In this document: positions 1 through 11,592 of the stretch, piece by piece
Position numbering within the stretch: the stretch's first letter is position 1
How the letters are laid out: each line of letters starts with the position of its first letter
Source of the DNA: Hippasteria phrygiana
Taxonomy: Eukaryota; Echinodermata; Asteroidea; Valvatida; Goniasteridae
Length of the DNA stretch: 64,000 bases
NCBI GenBank assembly: GCA_037893225.1
Contig: JAZGUH010000004.1
Coordinates: forward strand, 496,001 to 560,000
Reading direction: 5' to 3'
Made by a program: the position numbers and the translations under genes
The notes under the pieces: model-generated
What the model was told of the DNA's origin: nothing
Databases searched by the model: none
Seen by the model: only the letters and a program-made list of their open reading frames with translations

Positions 1-1260
1 AGTGACCGGTTGGCCATATATCTCTCCCCAGACTCGCAAGGCAGAGATGGGGGCCCACAAAAAACATACTATTCAAACCACTTCTTTCTTTCTCCAATCT
101 CCATCTATTTGGCCGAGTGCATTTCCTTTTGTGATTGACTCTCTTCTCCAACCCCTTCAACACAAAGCATGCAGAATGGTCTTAACATTAGGAGACTGGT
201 TTTCCCATTTTTTTTTTATTTCCTGCCCCACCAAGTTGAAATTGTCAACAGTTGAGTCATTCTCGGTTGGCCGTTGCACAATGGCCTGCGTTGATACCCG
301 CTGAAAGGAACTCCGTCAACAAGGGAGGGATATTCCTGAAATTTAATTAAATTTGAGTGCTGTGGTGAAATGAAGAACGGCTCAAAAAGTCCTTTGGACT
401 ACAAAAGTTCATGCTGTTATGGGGGAGGGCACAATATAACTCTGATTTATGGGTCACCTCTGATTTTAAATCTCTCCAACAAAGCTTACCAGGAATGCTT
501 TAAAATCACGGACCCATTACAGACAAATTGCCTATTTCTCAAACAAAACTGTCCATTCTGTTGAATTATAAAAGGCCACTTGACACAGGACCATAATTAG
601 TTGACCTGTGAGTAAATGGCTGAGCTCACTCAGTCTGTTAATGACTTGCATGCATTTCCCAATTTTCATCCAAGTTTGTTGGATTCTTGAAAGCTTTCTG
701 TCACTTCAAGTCATGGCATACTGCTTGGTATACTATAATGAACCACACGATTTGTTTAAACTACAACTTTTTATCCGACGGAATTATATCAATATGAGAG
801 CGAGTTCTTCCTCAGTGATTGGTTCTGAAGCAGGGGGGGGGGGGGGGGGGGGGGGGGTGGCCTTTTTGGTCAGAGACTCTGCTTGATTCATCAATTGAGT
901 CTGCTCGGAGCATTCAGGCATGTGGTTTGGACTTCTGCCAGAGTAACCATTGTGTAAAGCCTTGCTTATATCCCACAAGCCAGGACTCTCAGAGTAATTA
1001 TTGCGGTACCTGCATGAGGTAACTTAGCAGGGGCCATGGGGCTGAGATGGTAACTGTGTCTTCTTATGCTCGATTCCGGGCACTGGGTTGGGAAGGAATG
1101 GTCCAAGGCACTGGGTTGGGAAGGAATGGTCCAAGGCACCTTGTTTTATAATGTGGATGTGTACATGTACAAATGTACATGTGCTCAAGGGAGATGGCTC
1201 CAGGAGTGATTATAATCATGTCAATCAGGGGTAATAATATCTTAGGAAATACTCTAATGC
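1..1260. other. non-coding stretch without a recognised gene
   Basis: No reading frame here has domain-like composition or splice sites that join into a model. It holds a poly-G run of about 23 bases near 836-857 and one tandem duplication (1079-1139). Confidence 0.6.
1079..1139 (+). repeat. 28-bp tandem duplication
   Basis: Two identical 28-bp units beginning ggcactgggttgggaagg follow one another, plus the first five bases of a third. The identity suggests recent slippage or a local duplication. No coding role is visible. Confidence 0.9.
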
Positions 1261-1670
1261 TTAAAGGTATACAACATTTGCAAACATGGAAAAACTAAAC
1301 TTGAATACTAAACTTGATTGCAAGTAAATAATAGTCTCAAGCATCCTGTGAAATAATGGCACCTGGTGTACTGTCATTTTCAAGAAAAGTGGAATTTTTG
1401 TATCAGTTTTCAGCGCTGGACGGCTGACCATCGCTGGAAGAACTGTTCCCAATCTGATAATTCCCCCATGTCTATAAATTGCTCCGTTTTGTCTGAAGTA
1501 GGGTCAGGGAACCAGACTACAAGAACAGCACCCCCCCCCCCCCCCCATTTTATGTTTTCCAACACAAAACTTTAAACAGGTCAGTGTTACAGTATAACCC
1601 CCAATCCATTCATTTCTGCAAATTACAGCACAAGCTGTAGCAAATGTTGTACATTGTATACTGCCTTTAA
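1261..1670. mobile_element. TTAA-flanked MITE, family A copy 1
   Basis: TTAA occurs at both ends (1261-1264 and 1667-1670). The terminal inverted repeats are related to AGGTATACAACATTTGC, read inward from the left, against the reverse complement of the right end. Internal words such as tcaagcatcctgtgaaat and ggcacctggtgt recur in copies at 4745, 11593 and 29613. There is no transposase frame, so it is non-autonomous. TTAA duplication is typical of Kolobok and piggyBac; the superfamily is inferred. A poly-C run lies inside. Confidence 0.75.
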
Positions 1671-2639
1671 GTTAAGATACGGGGAAGATCGCAGCCCAAT
1701 ACAAATTCTGGCATTTCATCTGTTGTAATATAAATGGAAAGGTACACTTTTAGAACTAAATCAAACGTCTTGTTTGGCCAAGGTGTAGTGCTGTCTGGTT
1801 CGTGCTTGATCACCACCAGAAAAATGCACCTGTGTCAATATATGTACGGCAAACCTGATCAAGCAATCATCCCAAAGCACATAATGTTGGAGAGGAAAAG
1901 CTGTTCACTTGTTCCTAAACAGGCTGGTGATGCGATAAACCCACAGACAAACAATGCATGTGGGTTTAACTGAGTAATGGTGACAACAATAATCAAGTTA
2001 AAGTAACTTCATGCTGGGCTTTAGTTTTTGCTTGCACCCGAGTGAGTTAACGAGTGCCTGGACAAATAGCGTAGGCAAACACAGAGCTTCGTAATAGATT
2101 TCCGACCGAGATGCCCAAGTTCAAATGGAATTTTACTTAAACTAACTGAGGCTAAACCAATGATTGAAAGATGCTCGATACAAATGTTCCTATCTCCCTC
2201 ATGCCTTCTGGCTGGAAGTGTACCATTTTCTTTACAAATTAGCTTAAAATTACCCCCAGAATTTTGAGTTGGAGGGGAGGAGGGGGGGGGGGATTAAAAT
2301 CCATGGACAAAGAGCCCAGAGGGCATGTGTCATAATCCATGCACCCAATTAAAAAAAAAACGTATAGGTTAGGCCTCCCCGGTGCCCGGCCGACGAAGCC
2401 TGGTTGATTGATTCACAGGTAATTCCAGCAGGTATGGCCGACATAGAAATAATTATATCCACTGGCGATTTGTTGTGGAAAGCAAAAACAGACGGGAAAT
2501 TATTCCAGTGACGAGGGCACTTCAGGCTTTATTTAAGATGCTTTAGATACATGTGTAACCTGTGCAATTCTGTTTACACAAAATCTCAAAGGTTATTTGA
2601 AACCCAACATTTTTACTTAAGTATAATTCAAACAAACCA
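1671..2639. other. non-coding stretch, nothing recognised
   Basis: The 79-codon open frame at 1734-1973 shows no domain, coding bias or splice support. A short G-rich tract lies near 2276-2292. Confidence 0.5.
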
Positions 2640-2930
2640 CAGGGGAAACCGACTAGGTAAATTTGAATAAAGAAAACTGGCAAGAGTGGGATTCGAACCT
2701 GCGACCTCTGGAATACCGTACCGGCGCTCTACCAACTTAGCAATCTTGCCCTACATTATGTTGGCAGTCTCTCAAATTTTGCACGGTGGGTGCTAGTCAG
2801 AAGTCATAAACCCCATATGCTGTATAGCCAGGGATCACACCCAATTTTACTATACAACGTAGGAAGCGACATTGTGGGGATCACTCAATGCGGATACGAC
2901 TTTTTAACAATGTCGCTTCCCAGGTTGTAT
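2640..2930 (-). mobile_element. tRNA-derived SINE, copy 1
   Basis: On the minus strand the tRNA-like part (about 2678-2751) has an A box like AGNTNAGTTGG and a B box GGTTCGAATCC, followed by a conserved CCAGTTTTCTTTATTCA tail start. Upstream of the tRNA-like part it shares about 150 bp with the copy at 41245, including GGAAGCGACATTGT and GGTTTATGACTTCTGACTAG. The tRNA-like part is embedded in a repeated unit seen five times, so it is a SINE and not a tRNA gene. Confidence 0.8.
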
Positions 2931-3369
2931 CTAAGGGTGGGAATCTACGTTTAATTTGATAGACGTTTAGCAAAACCTTCCCACAGCGTTTAAACGTTTA
3001 GTCAACACTTCAAAAAGGCTGCCGTCTGTCCCGTATGTGTGCGGTAACTGGAGTTACGTGTTTCAGTATAATACGAATGCACCTGTGCCTGCTCAAAGAA
3101 GGAACCACAACCAATGGCGTATTTATTTGTCGGGAACTGGGTCATTTAATTGGCGGAGATATTATTATTACTGTCCTTCAGCAAACTGGCACTAGCAGCA
3201 CCTCCTCAAAGTCCAGTGGCCTACAGCTGAACCCAAATACATTGTAGATACTTTGCAACAAACAAGACACAATTTGAACAATGCAGCTGTCAATCATTCT
3301 CTGGAAAGGCTTTTTTGGAGCTGAGATTTTATTTTGGCATTTTTCTTTCAAAGACCCTGGAAAATTGGG

Positions 3370-3560
3370 CATGATCCCTGAATTCCCTGGCTGTGGCATT
3401 ATGGGGTTTATGACTTCTGACAGAACAAAGACCCTGACAATTTGGGAGACCGCCGCAAGATAGCTCAGTTGGTAGAGTGCTGGTACGGTATTCCAGAGGT
3501 CAGAGGTTCGAAGCCTGCTCCTGCCAGTTTTCTTGTTTCATTTTGAAAAAAAATACATAC
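3370..3560 (+). mobile_element. tRNA-derived SINE, copy 2
   Basis: The tRNA-like segment is about 3455-3527, with TAGCTCAGTTGG (A box) and GAGGTTCGAAGCC (degenerate B box), then ctgccagttttctt. The upstream part contains GGGGTTTATGACTTCTGAC, as in the other copies. It lies about 700 bp from copy 1 and in opposite orientation. Confidence 0.8.
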
Positions 3561-3692
3561 ATGTATGTGTGTGCATTATGTTGATTAAATCTTACCAAGA
3601 AGTAAGCTGCAGATTGGTCACAGGATTAAAAGCAAACCATAACATTCATGAGTCTTAGACTGTAAAGTCCACATGAGCTATCACAAGAATGG

Positions 3693-4748
3693 TTAAAGGA
3701 GAATTCCAGGCTCTATAATATTTTATCTAGTCTAAAAGAACATGCACTAACATACAGACTGCACCAAGAGTTGGATTTTCTTTGTTATGGAGAACGACAC
3801 ACGCGCCCTTTATATTTACGATTTCTTGCCATTCAGCAGTACAAAGGGCGCGTCCATACTGTTAGAAATTCCCGCGATATCCGGGAGATTATGACGTAGT
3901 GTCCGCACCTCAATGGAAACCCATGGTTGGCTACGTGCGGTTTGCACTAGTATCACACCTAGACGCAGCTTACTGCATATGAATACGTATGTTTTATAAG
4001 GCACCCGACTATTGCGTGTATGCGTAAGGCTGATGTTTACTTCGACTTGACGTGCTGCAATTTATCATGGTTTTTCGTATTTTTTTAGAAGAGCACAAAG
4101 TCTGTTCTGGTCGGAAAGAAAATATGTTAGGCACTGCACCATCTCAAAGATTCTTAGCCTACCCCAGGAGAACTGCCTGCCGATTTTCCTCGAAGCAATC
4201 TGGTTCGAAGTCGAACTTCGCGTTTTTATATTGTTCAGCCATTTCTTACAAATATCCGGTCGTTTTGGGGATTGGGAATTTGGAAGAAGCTGAGACCTTT
4301 TCAAGAATTCAGTATATTTGAGCAGCCAAAAAGCTTGCCAAATCGTCATGATGTTGCTGTACTACAGCACGACCGAGTTTTGCTTTAGCAGTCACGACAA
4401 AAATTCGCCAAGAATATGGAATATTCGTCAAGGAAAAACACTGCCACGTTCTCGTGTGTGTTGCATGTACGGACAATGGTTCACTGCACTCGCACAGCTC
4501 AGGCCGCGGGGCCGGCCGGGTTTCCGGTCAGCCGGCTTGGTAGTGCAGCCACTACGTCACAGTATCCCGGATGTACTGATATTCCAGAGCAAAAGGGTGG
4601 CTCGCATGACGGCAGGCGCGTTATGAAAAAACCTCCGGTTTATACGATTACCGAAACCAATCAAAATGAAATAAAAAGTAAGTCACAATTGCAATTAACG
4701 TTCTTTAACATTATGTTATTATAAACTCAGGGTGGACTTTCCCTTTAA
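3693..4748. mobile_element. TTAA-flanked element carrying a decayed THAP domain
   Basis: TTAA lies at 3693-3696 and 4745-4748. Imperfect terminal repeats read AGGAGAATTCCAGGCTC at the left and AGGGAAAGTCCACCCTGA at the right (complement). The minus strand inside holds remnants of a THAP domain. A TTAA target site together with a THAP finger is the combination known for Kolobok transposons. The right TTAA is shared with the next element, so one inserted at the other's target site. Confidence 0.6.
4060..4335 (-). pseudogene. decayed THAP-domain fragment
   Basis: In one minus-strand frame the end of the region reads FEPDCFEENRQAVLLG, a stop, AKNL, a stop, then DGAVPNIFSFRPEQ. AVPNIF (codons at 4120-4137) matches the AVPTIF box that closes THAP domains, and FEPDCFEEN fits the stretch after the last zinc ligand. 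The N-terminal part with the C2CH cysteines is not readable without shifts. The stops and lost ligands make it a pseudogene. Its position inside a TTAA element suggests transposase origin. Confidence 0.55.
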
Positions 4749-5252
4749 AGGCAGTGTACATTGTACATGATTGGTCATTGTTGCAATTTTCAGAAATGGG
4801 CGGATTCGGGGGTTAGTATTTTATAGGAAATATCGTTCCACTGACCTGTTCAAAGTTTTGCGTAGTTGGATGGCGAAAAAAATGAGAGAAAAACCGTGCT
4901 CGTTTTCAACCGTCGGGCGGATGATAGCCTTTAGTCAAGGCGCACGTGGCTATCTGGGCGCGTGACGCACCCGGATATGCCATGGCGCCATCATGTCCGG
5001 GGCGCGCCACTCGTCCAGGTAGCCACACGTGCCTTGACTAACGGCTACAGGGCAGTTTTCCAACGATTTCCAGCTGGAAATCGTTGGAAAACAATATTCA
5101 TTTCCACTTTTCTTGACAACGACAGCACACCTGGTGCCATCATTTCACAGGATGATTGAGACTACCATTAACTTACAGTCTAGTAAGGAATATATCGTAA
5201 TAATTCAGTAAAAAAAAATTGGAGGATTACCAATCGTGTACACTACCTTTAA
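4745..5252 (+). mobile_element. TTAA-flanked MITE, family A copy 2
   Basis: TTAA ends at 4745-4748 and 5249-5252. Terminal repeats are AGGCAGTGTACATTG at the left and AGGTAGTGTACACGATTGG at the right (complement). Subterminal inverted arms contain TAGCCTTTAGTCAAGGCGC and its complement around 4927-5047. The copy at 11593-12088 matches along its length in opposite orientation. No coding frame. Confidence 0.8.
5055..5092. repeat. perfect 38-bp palindrome
   Basis: The sequence from GTTTTCCAACGATTTCCAG to its exact complement forms a dyad with no spacer. The sister element at 11.7 kb has only one arm-like stretch (gttttggaaaac), so the palindrome arose in this copy. Confidence 0.9.
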
Positions 5253-6091
5253 CTCCAAGCTGCCATTAGGCCTACATGTACATCACTGCATACAGCTAAG
5301 TACATAAGAATAATTGTTGGCCAAAGGTAGGGTCAAACTGCTTTCTTGTCCTCCATATCCTGCCTTATCTTAGCCATGCCATGAGATAAGACTTAAAACT
5401 ACTCTTGCTTTTCCAGCAACTTGAGTAAATTTTCGATCAATAATTAACCCTTCGGCTCCAGCGACCATTAATTTTGATTTTTCAGAGGCGCCATGAAATC
5501 TAATCAACTCTAACACCCCTTAAAAACTGCAGGTATTTAACAAGAAAATGTTGGTAAAAATCAAAGAGATGGCTCTCGCTGTAATGCCAACCTTTAATAT
5601 TATTATCGTTTCAAATCAGGACAGCAAGAGTGAGGTGTGCGTGACAACAAATGACCGTCTTTCCTTTAAATGGCTGAATGGCTTCAATTCGTCCAATTTT
5701 AAATTGTCATCGAGTCAGGGTAGTTCGGTGAAGAATCTCTAAATCATGAAGGAAGAGCAGCCAGTGCATAGCAACAAGGTTCTGGGATGAAAATTTTCTG
5801 CCATATTCTGCCAAACAACCTACAAGACCTTGACTGGAAAACTGAACAATTCCTGAAGTGACCAATACCTTTTTCCCACTACAAACTGCTTAACCTGGAG
5901 ATTTGCTACCCTGGGTTAAGCTTTTTCTTTATCTCAGAGTTCCTTAAAACCCTGCGTTCCATTCTCACCTGTTTCATTACCTCTAAACCTGGGGCGAGCT
6001 TTCACTACACCTAACACAGTGGCCACCAATATGGTGTGGAAAGGCTAGTCCACTGAGTGCCAGATTTTGCACTACTTTTTAAACTACCGTA
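5253..6091. other. non-coding stretch
   Basis: No supported gene. A short minus-strand frame near 5341-5400 ends AKIRQDMEDKKAV then a stop, but its acceptor is weak and its phase does not fit the 7905 exon. Confidence 0.4.
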
Positions 6092-6501
6092 AGGCTGTTC
6101 ATTTCAAAAATAATTTAGTATTTAATTATTCGAAACTGATTTGGCCGAATATTCAATACTCGCCGATTTGTATGCGTCAGGTGCAACTGCATGCCATGCC
6201 GGTAAAAAAGTTGTATGCAAAGCACACCAGTGTTTAATCGATATTATGGACCGCTCAATTTTTGCAGTAATTATTTTATAAGTGTCAAGGGTTTTACGGA
6301 TGGGAACAACAAACCTCCGTTCACAAAAAGTAACCGTCAACCAAAATTGCGGCATTTGACACTGCCAAGCGCCGTAACGTTTTTATTAAAATACCACCAT
6401 AGTCGTATCTACACGTGCATATTTTTAGAATATTCGAACCAGCAAAAAGGAATTTGAATATCCGGTTGACAACTGAATATCCGAATATTCGGGACAGCCC
6501 T
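6092..6501. mobile_element. AT-rich MITE with GGGCTGTCC-type ends
   Basis: The right end reads CGAATATTCGGGACAGCCCT; the left end (aaggctgttcatttc, then attcg repeats) is a diverged complement. GAATATTCG words are clustered inside. Open frames on both strands are shadows of this inverted-repeat structure. Boundaries are approximate and no target duplication was confirmed. Confidence 0.45.
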
Positions 6502-7904
6502 ATTTCAAACACGGTTTCCCAAATGGTATTTACCTGTTTTGTTGCGGAGAATAAAGTCAAGAAAAATACAAAAAAATCCAATTCGTCAGTTTTCCCTTTT
6601 CAAACATTCAATTATTATTTTCAGCACATGCTAACTTCCTCGAGGTGTTTCATGCAGAAAGATTTAATACTACCAACCGACCAACCATACATAGAAGAAA
6701 CATCCTGATTGGTTACAATTTGGCTTAACTATTTTCTTGTATTAAACAAACACCCAATGAGCATCGTTTTCTATCAAAATAATATATTTCGCATATTATA
6801 CACTGTGCGTTTTCTACTTGTTTTCACGGGGGATAAAGGCATAATTTTACCCATCCTACAGATTCTGTGACATTGACATTCACAATCTGACCAACGCTAA
6901 AGTTGTCTCAAACCATGTCCCCTCTCGTTCGTCATTTTGTTTGGTCGAATTATGGCAGCATTAACCCAAACCGAGCAGAAGATGTACAGGGGGTAGTGTA
7001 CCAGGTGATCTGTATCACTGAATCCCTTATAAAAGGAATCAGATTTTAGTTTTCGCCTGCGTGAAGCAAATGGAGGGTGACAATTCTGAAGGTTATGGGG
7101 TATTTGTATACATTGAACAAAATCAAAGTGCTTTTTACATTTATTGGACCAGTTTTATCAAAGGGGATGTGTGATTTAGTAGACACTCAGAATTCTGCGG
7201 TGTAGAGCTGATTGGGCCAAATACCATCAGTGGAAAAAGCACAGATTTTGTTACATTAGTTGTCAGGGCAACTAATTGCAAAATGAAACTTGTTTATTCT
7301 ATTGTCGTTTTCAATCGGTTACAAGATTTTACATGTTAAGCCTACAATGTACCTGGATCACAACAAAACAGCTCAAGAGGGTTAGGGACGAATCAGTTTT
7401 AATGAGCAAAATGGAGGAGAAACTATACGCAACCTTGGCAGGCTCTATAACACTGGACTGGTGGACCGAGTCCAAATATTCTTACGGTGAATGAATTACG
7501 ACTCAGATTTCACACTTTGAATGAATACAAAATATAGTTAACGGCACACCTGCACAGAACAGCCTTTGAAATTTGTGAAACTGGTCTTGAAAAAAATAGT
7601 AGTTATGGATATGAACCAAGGATTCTTTATGCAAACTTAATCACTATACTAGCCAAGAACCCATTCAGAGAAAACTTGAAATGATTGCGCTGGAGGAAAC
7701 CCATATGATTAAGTACGGACTGACGGCCTAATCCACACAGCATCCCTGGTAGGATTTGAACTGGGGTCACCTAAGGTGGAAGGAGAAGAAAGTACTACTG
7801 AACCAACCTGACCGCCTGAAGATCTACAATTCGTGTTTTACACAAAAAGAATACAACAATGTTTGCACAGGAATATTGGATTTGAAAATTCCAATCAAAC
7901 TTAC
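6502..7904. other. non-coding, probably 3' intron of the minus-strand gene
   Basis: This follows the splice donor at 7903-7904 on the minus strand, so if that exon is real this is intron. No further exon with convincing splice sites was found. Confidence 0.4.
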
Positions 7905-8222
7905 CTTCATGGCAAGCCGTATGAGATTGGGATGCATAATCATGAGTCGCAAAGCTTGTTTCTTGAGCTCCACCAGCCGACTGTTGCATCTCTCACACCA
8001 CACCCCGACCTGACTCCGCCCTGTCTGTCCAACCGTGGAGTCTTGAAATGACGATGCTGAGGCCGCACCCTGTGGGTGCAGTGAGGCCCCGCCCTCCAGC
8101 GCGCCACTTTGCTGCATCATCCTGTGCATCATCGAGTCCTTGTCAAGTGATTCCACTTGTTGCACATTGGGTGTGGCACTATATCCTGATGTGTTCTCCG
8201 CGGGCTTGTACATTTCTTCAAG
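7905..8222 (-). CDS. internal exon of an unidentified protein
   Basis: The exon is 318 nt, phase 0 at both ends, 106 codons without a stop. The acceptor is ttacgttacgcag|CTTGAAG and the donor is ATGAAG|gtaagttt, both strong. It starts LEEMYKPAENTSGYS, has a Ser/Gln/Met-rich middle (SMMHRMMQQSGALEGG), and ends with a conserved-looking VWCERCNSRLVELKKQALRL, an amphipathic helix after a C-x2-C pair. It joins in phase to the candidate first exon at 12456-12533, extending VRSFKDK into LEEMYKP. The low-complexity middle and charged ends suggest an intracellular, partly coiled-coil protein. The family is not recognised. The alternative, a chance open frame, is less likely given two good splice sites. 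Confidence 0.6.
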
Positions 8223-9235
8223 CTGCGTAACGTAACAAAATTGTACGGACAACAAATGAGATTCCGAGTAATCAATTTCTTCTAAGCAGAAAAAATACAT
8301 CAACTTGACTTTCCGAGCTTTCCAACCTTATGTTAGATTTGTAGAAAGATATTTGAAATACTTCTGTTAGTACGAGATATGTAAACTTGTATTCCAGCAC
8401 GCATATCATCCCATGGACTCTCCAAAATGCTTTCTTTGTTGGGGGATCTGTACGGGTGTGACTGGAGTCATACGCTGTTATTTTAATTTGAATATTATGC
8501 AAAAGAGTCTCCGAGGTGCAGTTACCAATCAAATTACTTTGATCTAGTGGATCACAAGCACCAATAAAAAGTGGTTGGTTAAACATTTATCTAAATGAAA
8601 GGCATGCCCTGACAATAATTATGTACACCTCAAGACTTCAATATATTACACCCAAAAGTTTTACTGGAAAGCCAGGAAAGATAGCAGAACACCTTCCCTT
8701 GGAAGAGAGGTACACTCATCAGGGAATAAAACTTGGCCACAAACCGCTCCAAAACTGTGCATTATCAACATCAGAGAACCAATACTTTTTCCAGTGATGA
8801 GGCCTTTAATATGCTGGCATGGAGCTGAAAATGTGTCCATTCAGGGTTTTGGTTTTTTTTTTTTTTTTTTTTTTTTTGGGGGGGGGGTGTTTATTAGGTT
8901 TTTCCCAGAGCATTCCCCGAATGATGACATCATGTAATTTTAACAATTCCTTTCCAAAAAAACTGAGAGAAACCTAAAAAAAGAAAATGTGTCTGGGTCC
9001 ACTACAAAGAAACTGTACTCAATGTACTCGCTGCACCACCCCCTACAAATGCAATAACAGTACATGCTGGAGGCAATACAACAGACTGGATGAGAATACT
9101 CCACAAGAGGAAATTGGGGCCAGAGTTTTGCATAGGAAACCTTACATACCCGGCTGCTTGTTTAATGACATGTGACAAACAACTATTGTGTACATAGTTC
9201 AACCTAGTTCATCAGGCTGAGGACACATTCAATAG
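8223..9235. other. intron of the minus-strand gene
   Basis: Non-coding between the two proposed exons. It includes a T-run followed by a G-run (about 8852-8887). No separate gene is seen. Confidence 0.45.
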
Positions 9236-9660
9236 CCCGTTTCACACGAGGGGCAGTCAACACACATCGGTGATGAGTGGCAGCCGGGTGTCTGTCATCC
9301 CGGATTATGACAGGCTTTCACACGACACAACATCAGTAGCCAGCGTCCCTCGTTTTGTAGAGCTTTTGCATCCATCAAACGTTTTACATGCATACAGGTC
9401 TGCCTACACAGGGTGCTAGCATGCACGATGACTTACATCAGTGCAAAAATCCCTGCTACATTGTAACATCGCACGGATGTCGCATCGATGCGATATTTTG
9501 GTGGTCTCGATCCCTGTCACGAACCGCACAGGACCCAGGTGATTTTTGGTGACAGTGATGCACTTTCACCGGACACGGTACAGTACCCATGCGTTTTTGG
9601 CATCAGTACGATTTCATTGTACAGGACCCGTGTTTCCAGCCCTGGTGTGAAACGGGTTAA
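9236..9660. mobile_element. MITE with CCCGTTTCACAC terminal repeats
   Basis: The left end is AGCCCGTTTCACACGAGG; the right end is its near complement, CCTGGTGTGAAACGGG, followed by TTAA (9657-9660). The left TTAA is degenerate. CACACGA and TTTCACACGA words repeat inside. No coding frame. Confidence 0.65.
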
Positions 9661-9829
9661 GTGGCAGGCAAACATAAAACCCAAATGGATGTTCATTGAT
9701 GAATACCTCCCCTCAGGTTTGTGGATCCTTCACACTTTACAAGGATTGTCAAATTAGAATGCATGTTCCATGACTTGGAAGCAACAGATATAAATGGTGT
9801 ACATGTATTATCGCTTATCGCCTGTTTTT

Positions 9830-10025
9830 TTTCTTAATCATTGTTTTTGATTAAGGGCATTTTCGCCACAAGCCTCGGCTTTTAGAACGTGCCCCATACT
9901 CTGTTTCCTTTTCTTATTTATTGCTCTTCTTTTATTGTTTTCATTGTGTCTGGTGTTTGATTAATATTTTCTTTGTTGATGAGCATTAAATACAGAGTGT
10001 GAAATAAATGTGAATTTGAATTGAA
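9830..10025 (+). mobile_element. 3' end of a CR1/L2-like LINE
   Basis: The segment reads attaaatacagagtgtgaaa then taaatgtgaatttgaattga, a short-word repeat tail typical of CR1/L2-group 3' ends. No coding portion remains. Class assignment rests on the tail style only. Confidence 0.45.
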
Positions 10026-10164
10026 TTGGATTGTAATGTGCAAGCTTCCAGGCACTACACTACAATATTTTTCATTACTGTCCCCCTTTAATAGCTACAT
10101 GTAGTTCAGTATACATTCATCACGCTGGCCCAGATTAAGTTTTAATAGCCCACATGAGTATTTT

Positions 10165-10290
10165 ACATATTTTAAAATACATTTTCAAAGTGAACAAAGA
10201 AAGCTGGCAGCAGCGGGATTTGAACCAGCAACCTCCAGAATACCGCGCGTACTGGTGCTCTACCAACTTTGCTTGGCCTAAGCTAGGCCG
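10165..10290 (-). mobile_element. tRNA-derived SINE, copy 3 (truncated)
   Basis: Minus-strand tRNA-like part about 10203-10275 with AAAGTTGGTAGAGCACC and GGTTCAAATCCCGC, then the family tail CTTTCTTTGTTCACTTTG. The upstream family-specific head is missing. Confidence 0.75.
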
Positions 10291-11592
10291 ACATGTTTAC
10301 AACACACAGACATCCCCATGTTGACAAGAATTTACAGGGTGTGGTGCGTCAAAAAAAATTACATCGAAAGAGAGCCCCTGCCTATACAAACTCAATCCAC
10401 TTTCTTCTGAAAATAACTCTTCAGCCTACCATGCCTGGTGAAGTTGCAGAACAAACACCTGTTGAAAGCGTTTTAAAACTCAGATGATTTATGGAAAGTA
10501 AAATATCTAAACCATAAAAGCCAAAGACAAAGAATGAAACCACAAGCGGAGCCAGCCTCCCATTTAACTGCCATAAGACTGAGTATTATGAAGAGAAACT
10601 ACATGCATTTTGACAAACAGCCAGCTCTCACTTCCTATTACTGGTAAGGGCAGGTCATTTTCTAGACATCATTACAGGAGAAGCCATTCAAGGGGTCTTG
10701 GTGCTGGAATCTTTCAAGTCCCTTTTTATCTACTTAACTTGATGAGTTTAGCCTTGCTCAAGCCACTTGCCCCACAGACCCCCCTGGTGAGCCTTTCTCC
10801 CTAAAAGTGTCCCCTGCTGGTCTGCTGTTCTTGGGGTGGCATTTTGAAATACATGTACCTGTACCTGTATGTGACACGAGTTGGAAGTTGATCATCACAA
10901 CCAAAATGCTTAGAAGACTTTGAAATAATGCACTGAACTTAGATTTTGCAATGTGTTGTTACTTGTGGAATATATCATTCTAGACAACCTACATTGTACA
11001 TGTAAAAGGGGACACAGTTGCTTTATGTAAAACGTTACTGGATACTGGAGTGTGGAACCCACAAGACTGAACCACACTTAGTGCACACACACACAAGCAG
11101 TTTGACTCAACTGCACATGATGCAGAAACTCGGACTCAAACCAACCAATTTGAGACTTTGACTAGAATTCACAACTCAAGACTGAGACTATTACTCAAAG
11201 TGCCTCACATACATGTAGGTAGGGTGGTGCAGTATGTTAGCTGGCATTGTGTCGTTGTCACCGTTTTGTCTGCTTTGGTCGAAATTTCTTATTGCCAATT
11301 TCAGTAAAATGCACAATTTGTTGACCAGTGTGATCAAACAACAAAATGATTAGTTTCAATATGAAAGCAAAGCTTTTACAAATCAACCCTAACCCTGCCA
11401 GACACAGCACAGTGCATCTGTGCTGACAGCTCCACTTTGCTAGACTCTATACACAAGTCAATGTGACAAACTATGCAATCTGATGCGTCCGGCAGGGTTC
11501 TGGCAAAAATGGCCTGGAGGGTTAGGGTCTTGAATATAAAGGACTACGGCCATAGCCACTATTTGGAAAAGACCACCTGGCAGGTTGATGTC
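10291..11592. other. non-coding, presumed intron of the minus-strand gene
   Basis: Small open frames on both strands lack domains and splice support. No repeat boundary is recognisable by eye. Confidence 0.4.

Noticed and set aside
3455..3527. tRNA gene
   Set aside because: A and B boxes are present, but the segment is repeated with the same flanks at five places and has mismatched stems, so it is a SINE.
5341..5425. Short minus-strand frame ending AKIRQDMEDKKAV and a stop, as a last exon of the unknown gene
   Set aside because: The acceptor is weak, the exon would need one base from the previous exon, and the known donor at 7905 is phase 0.
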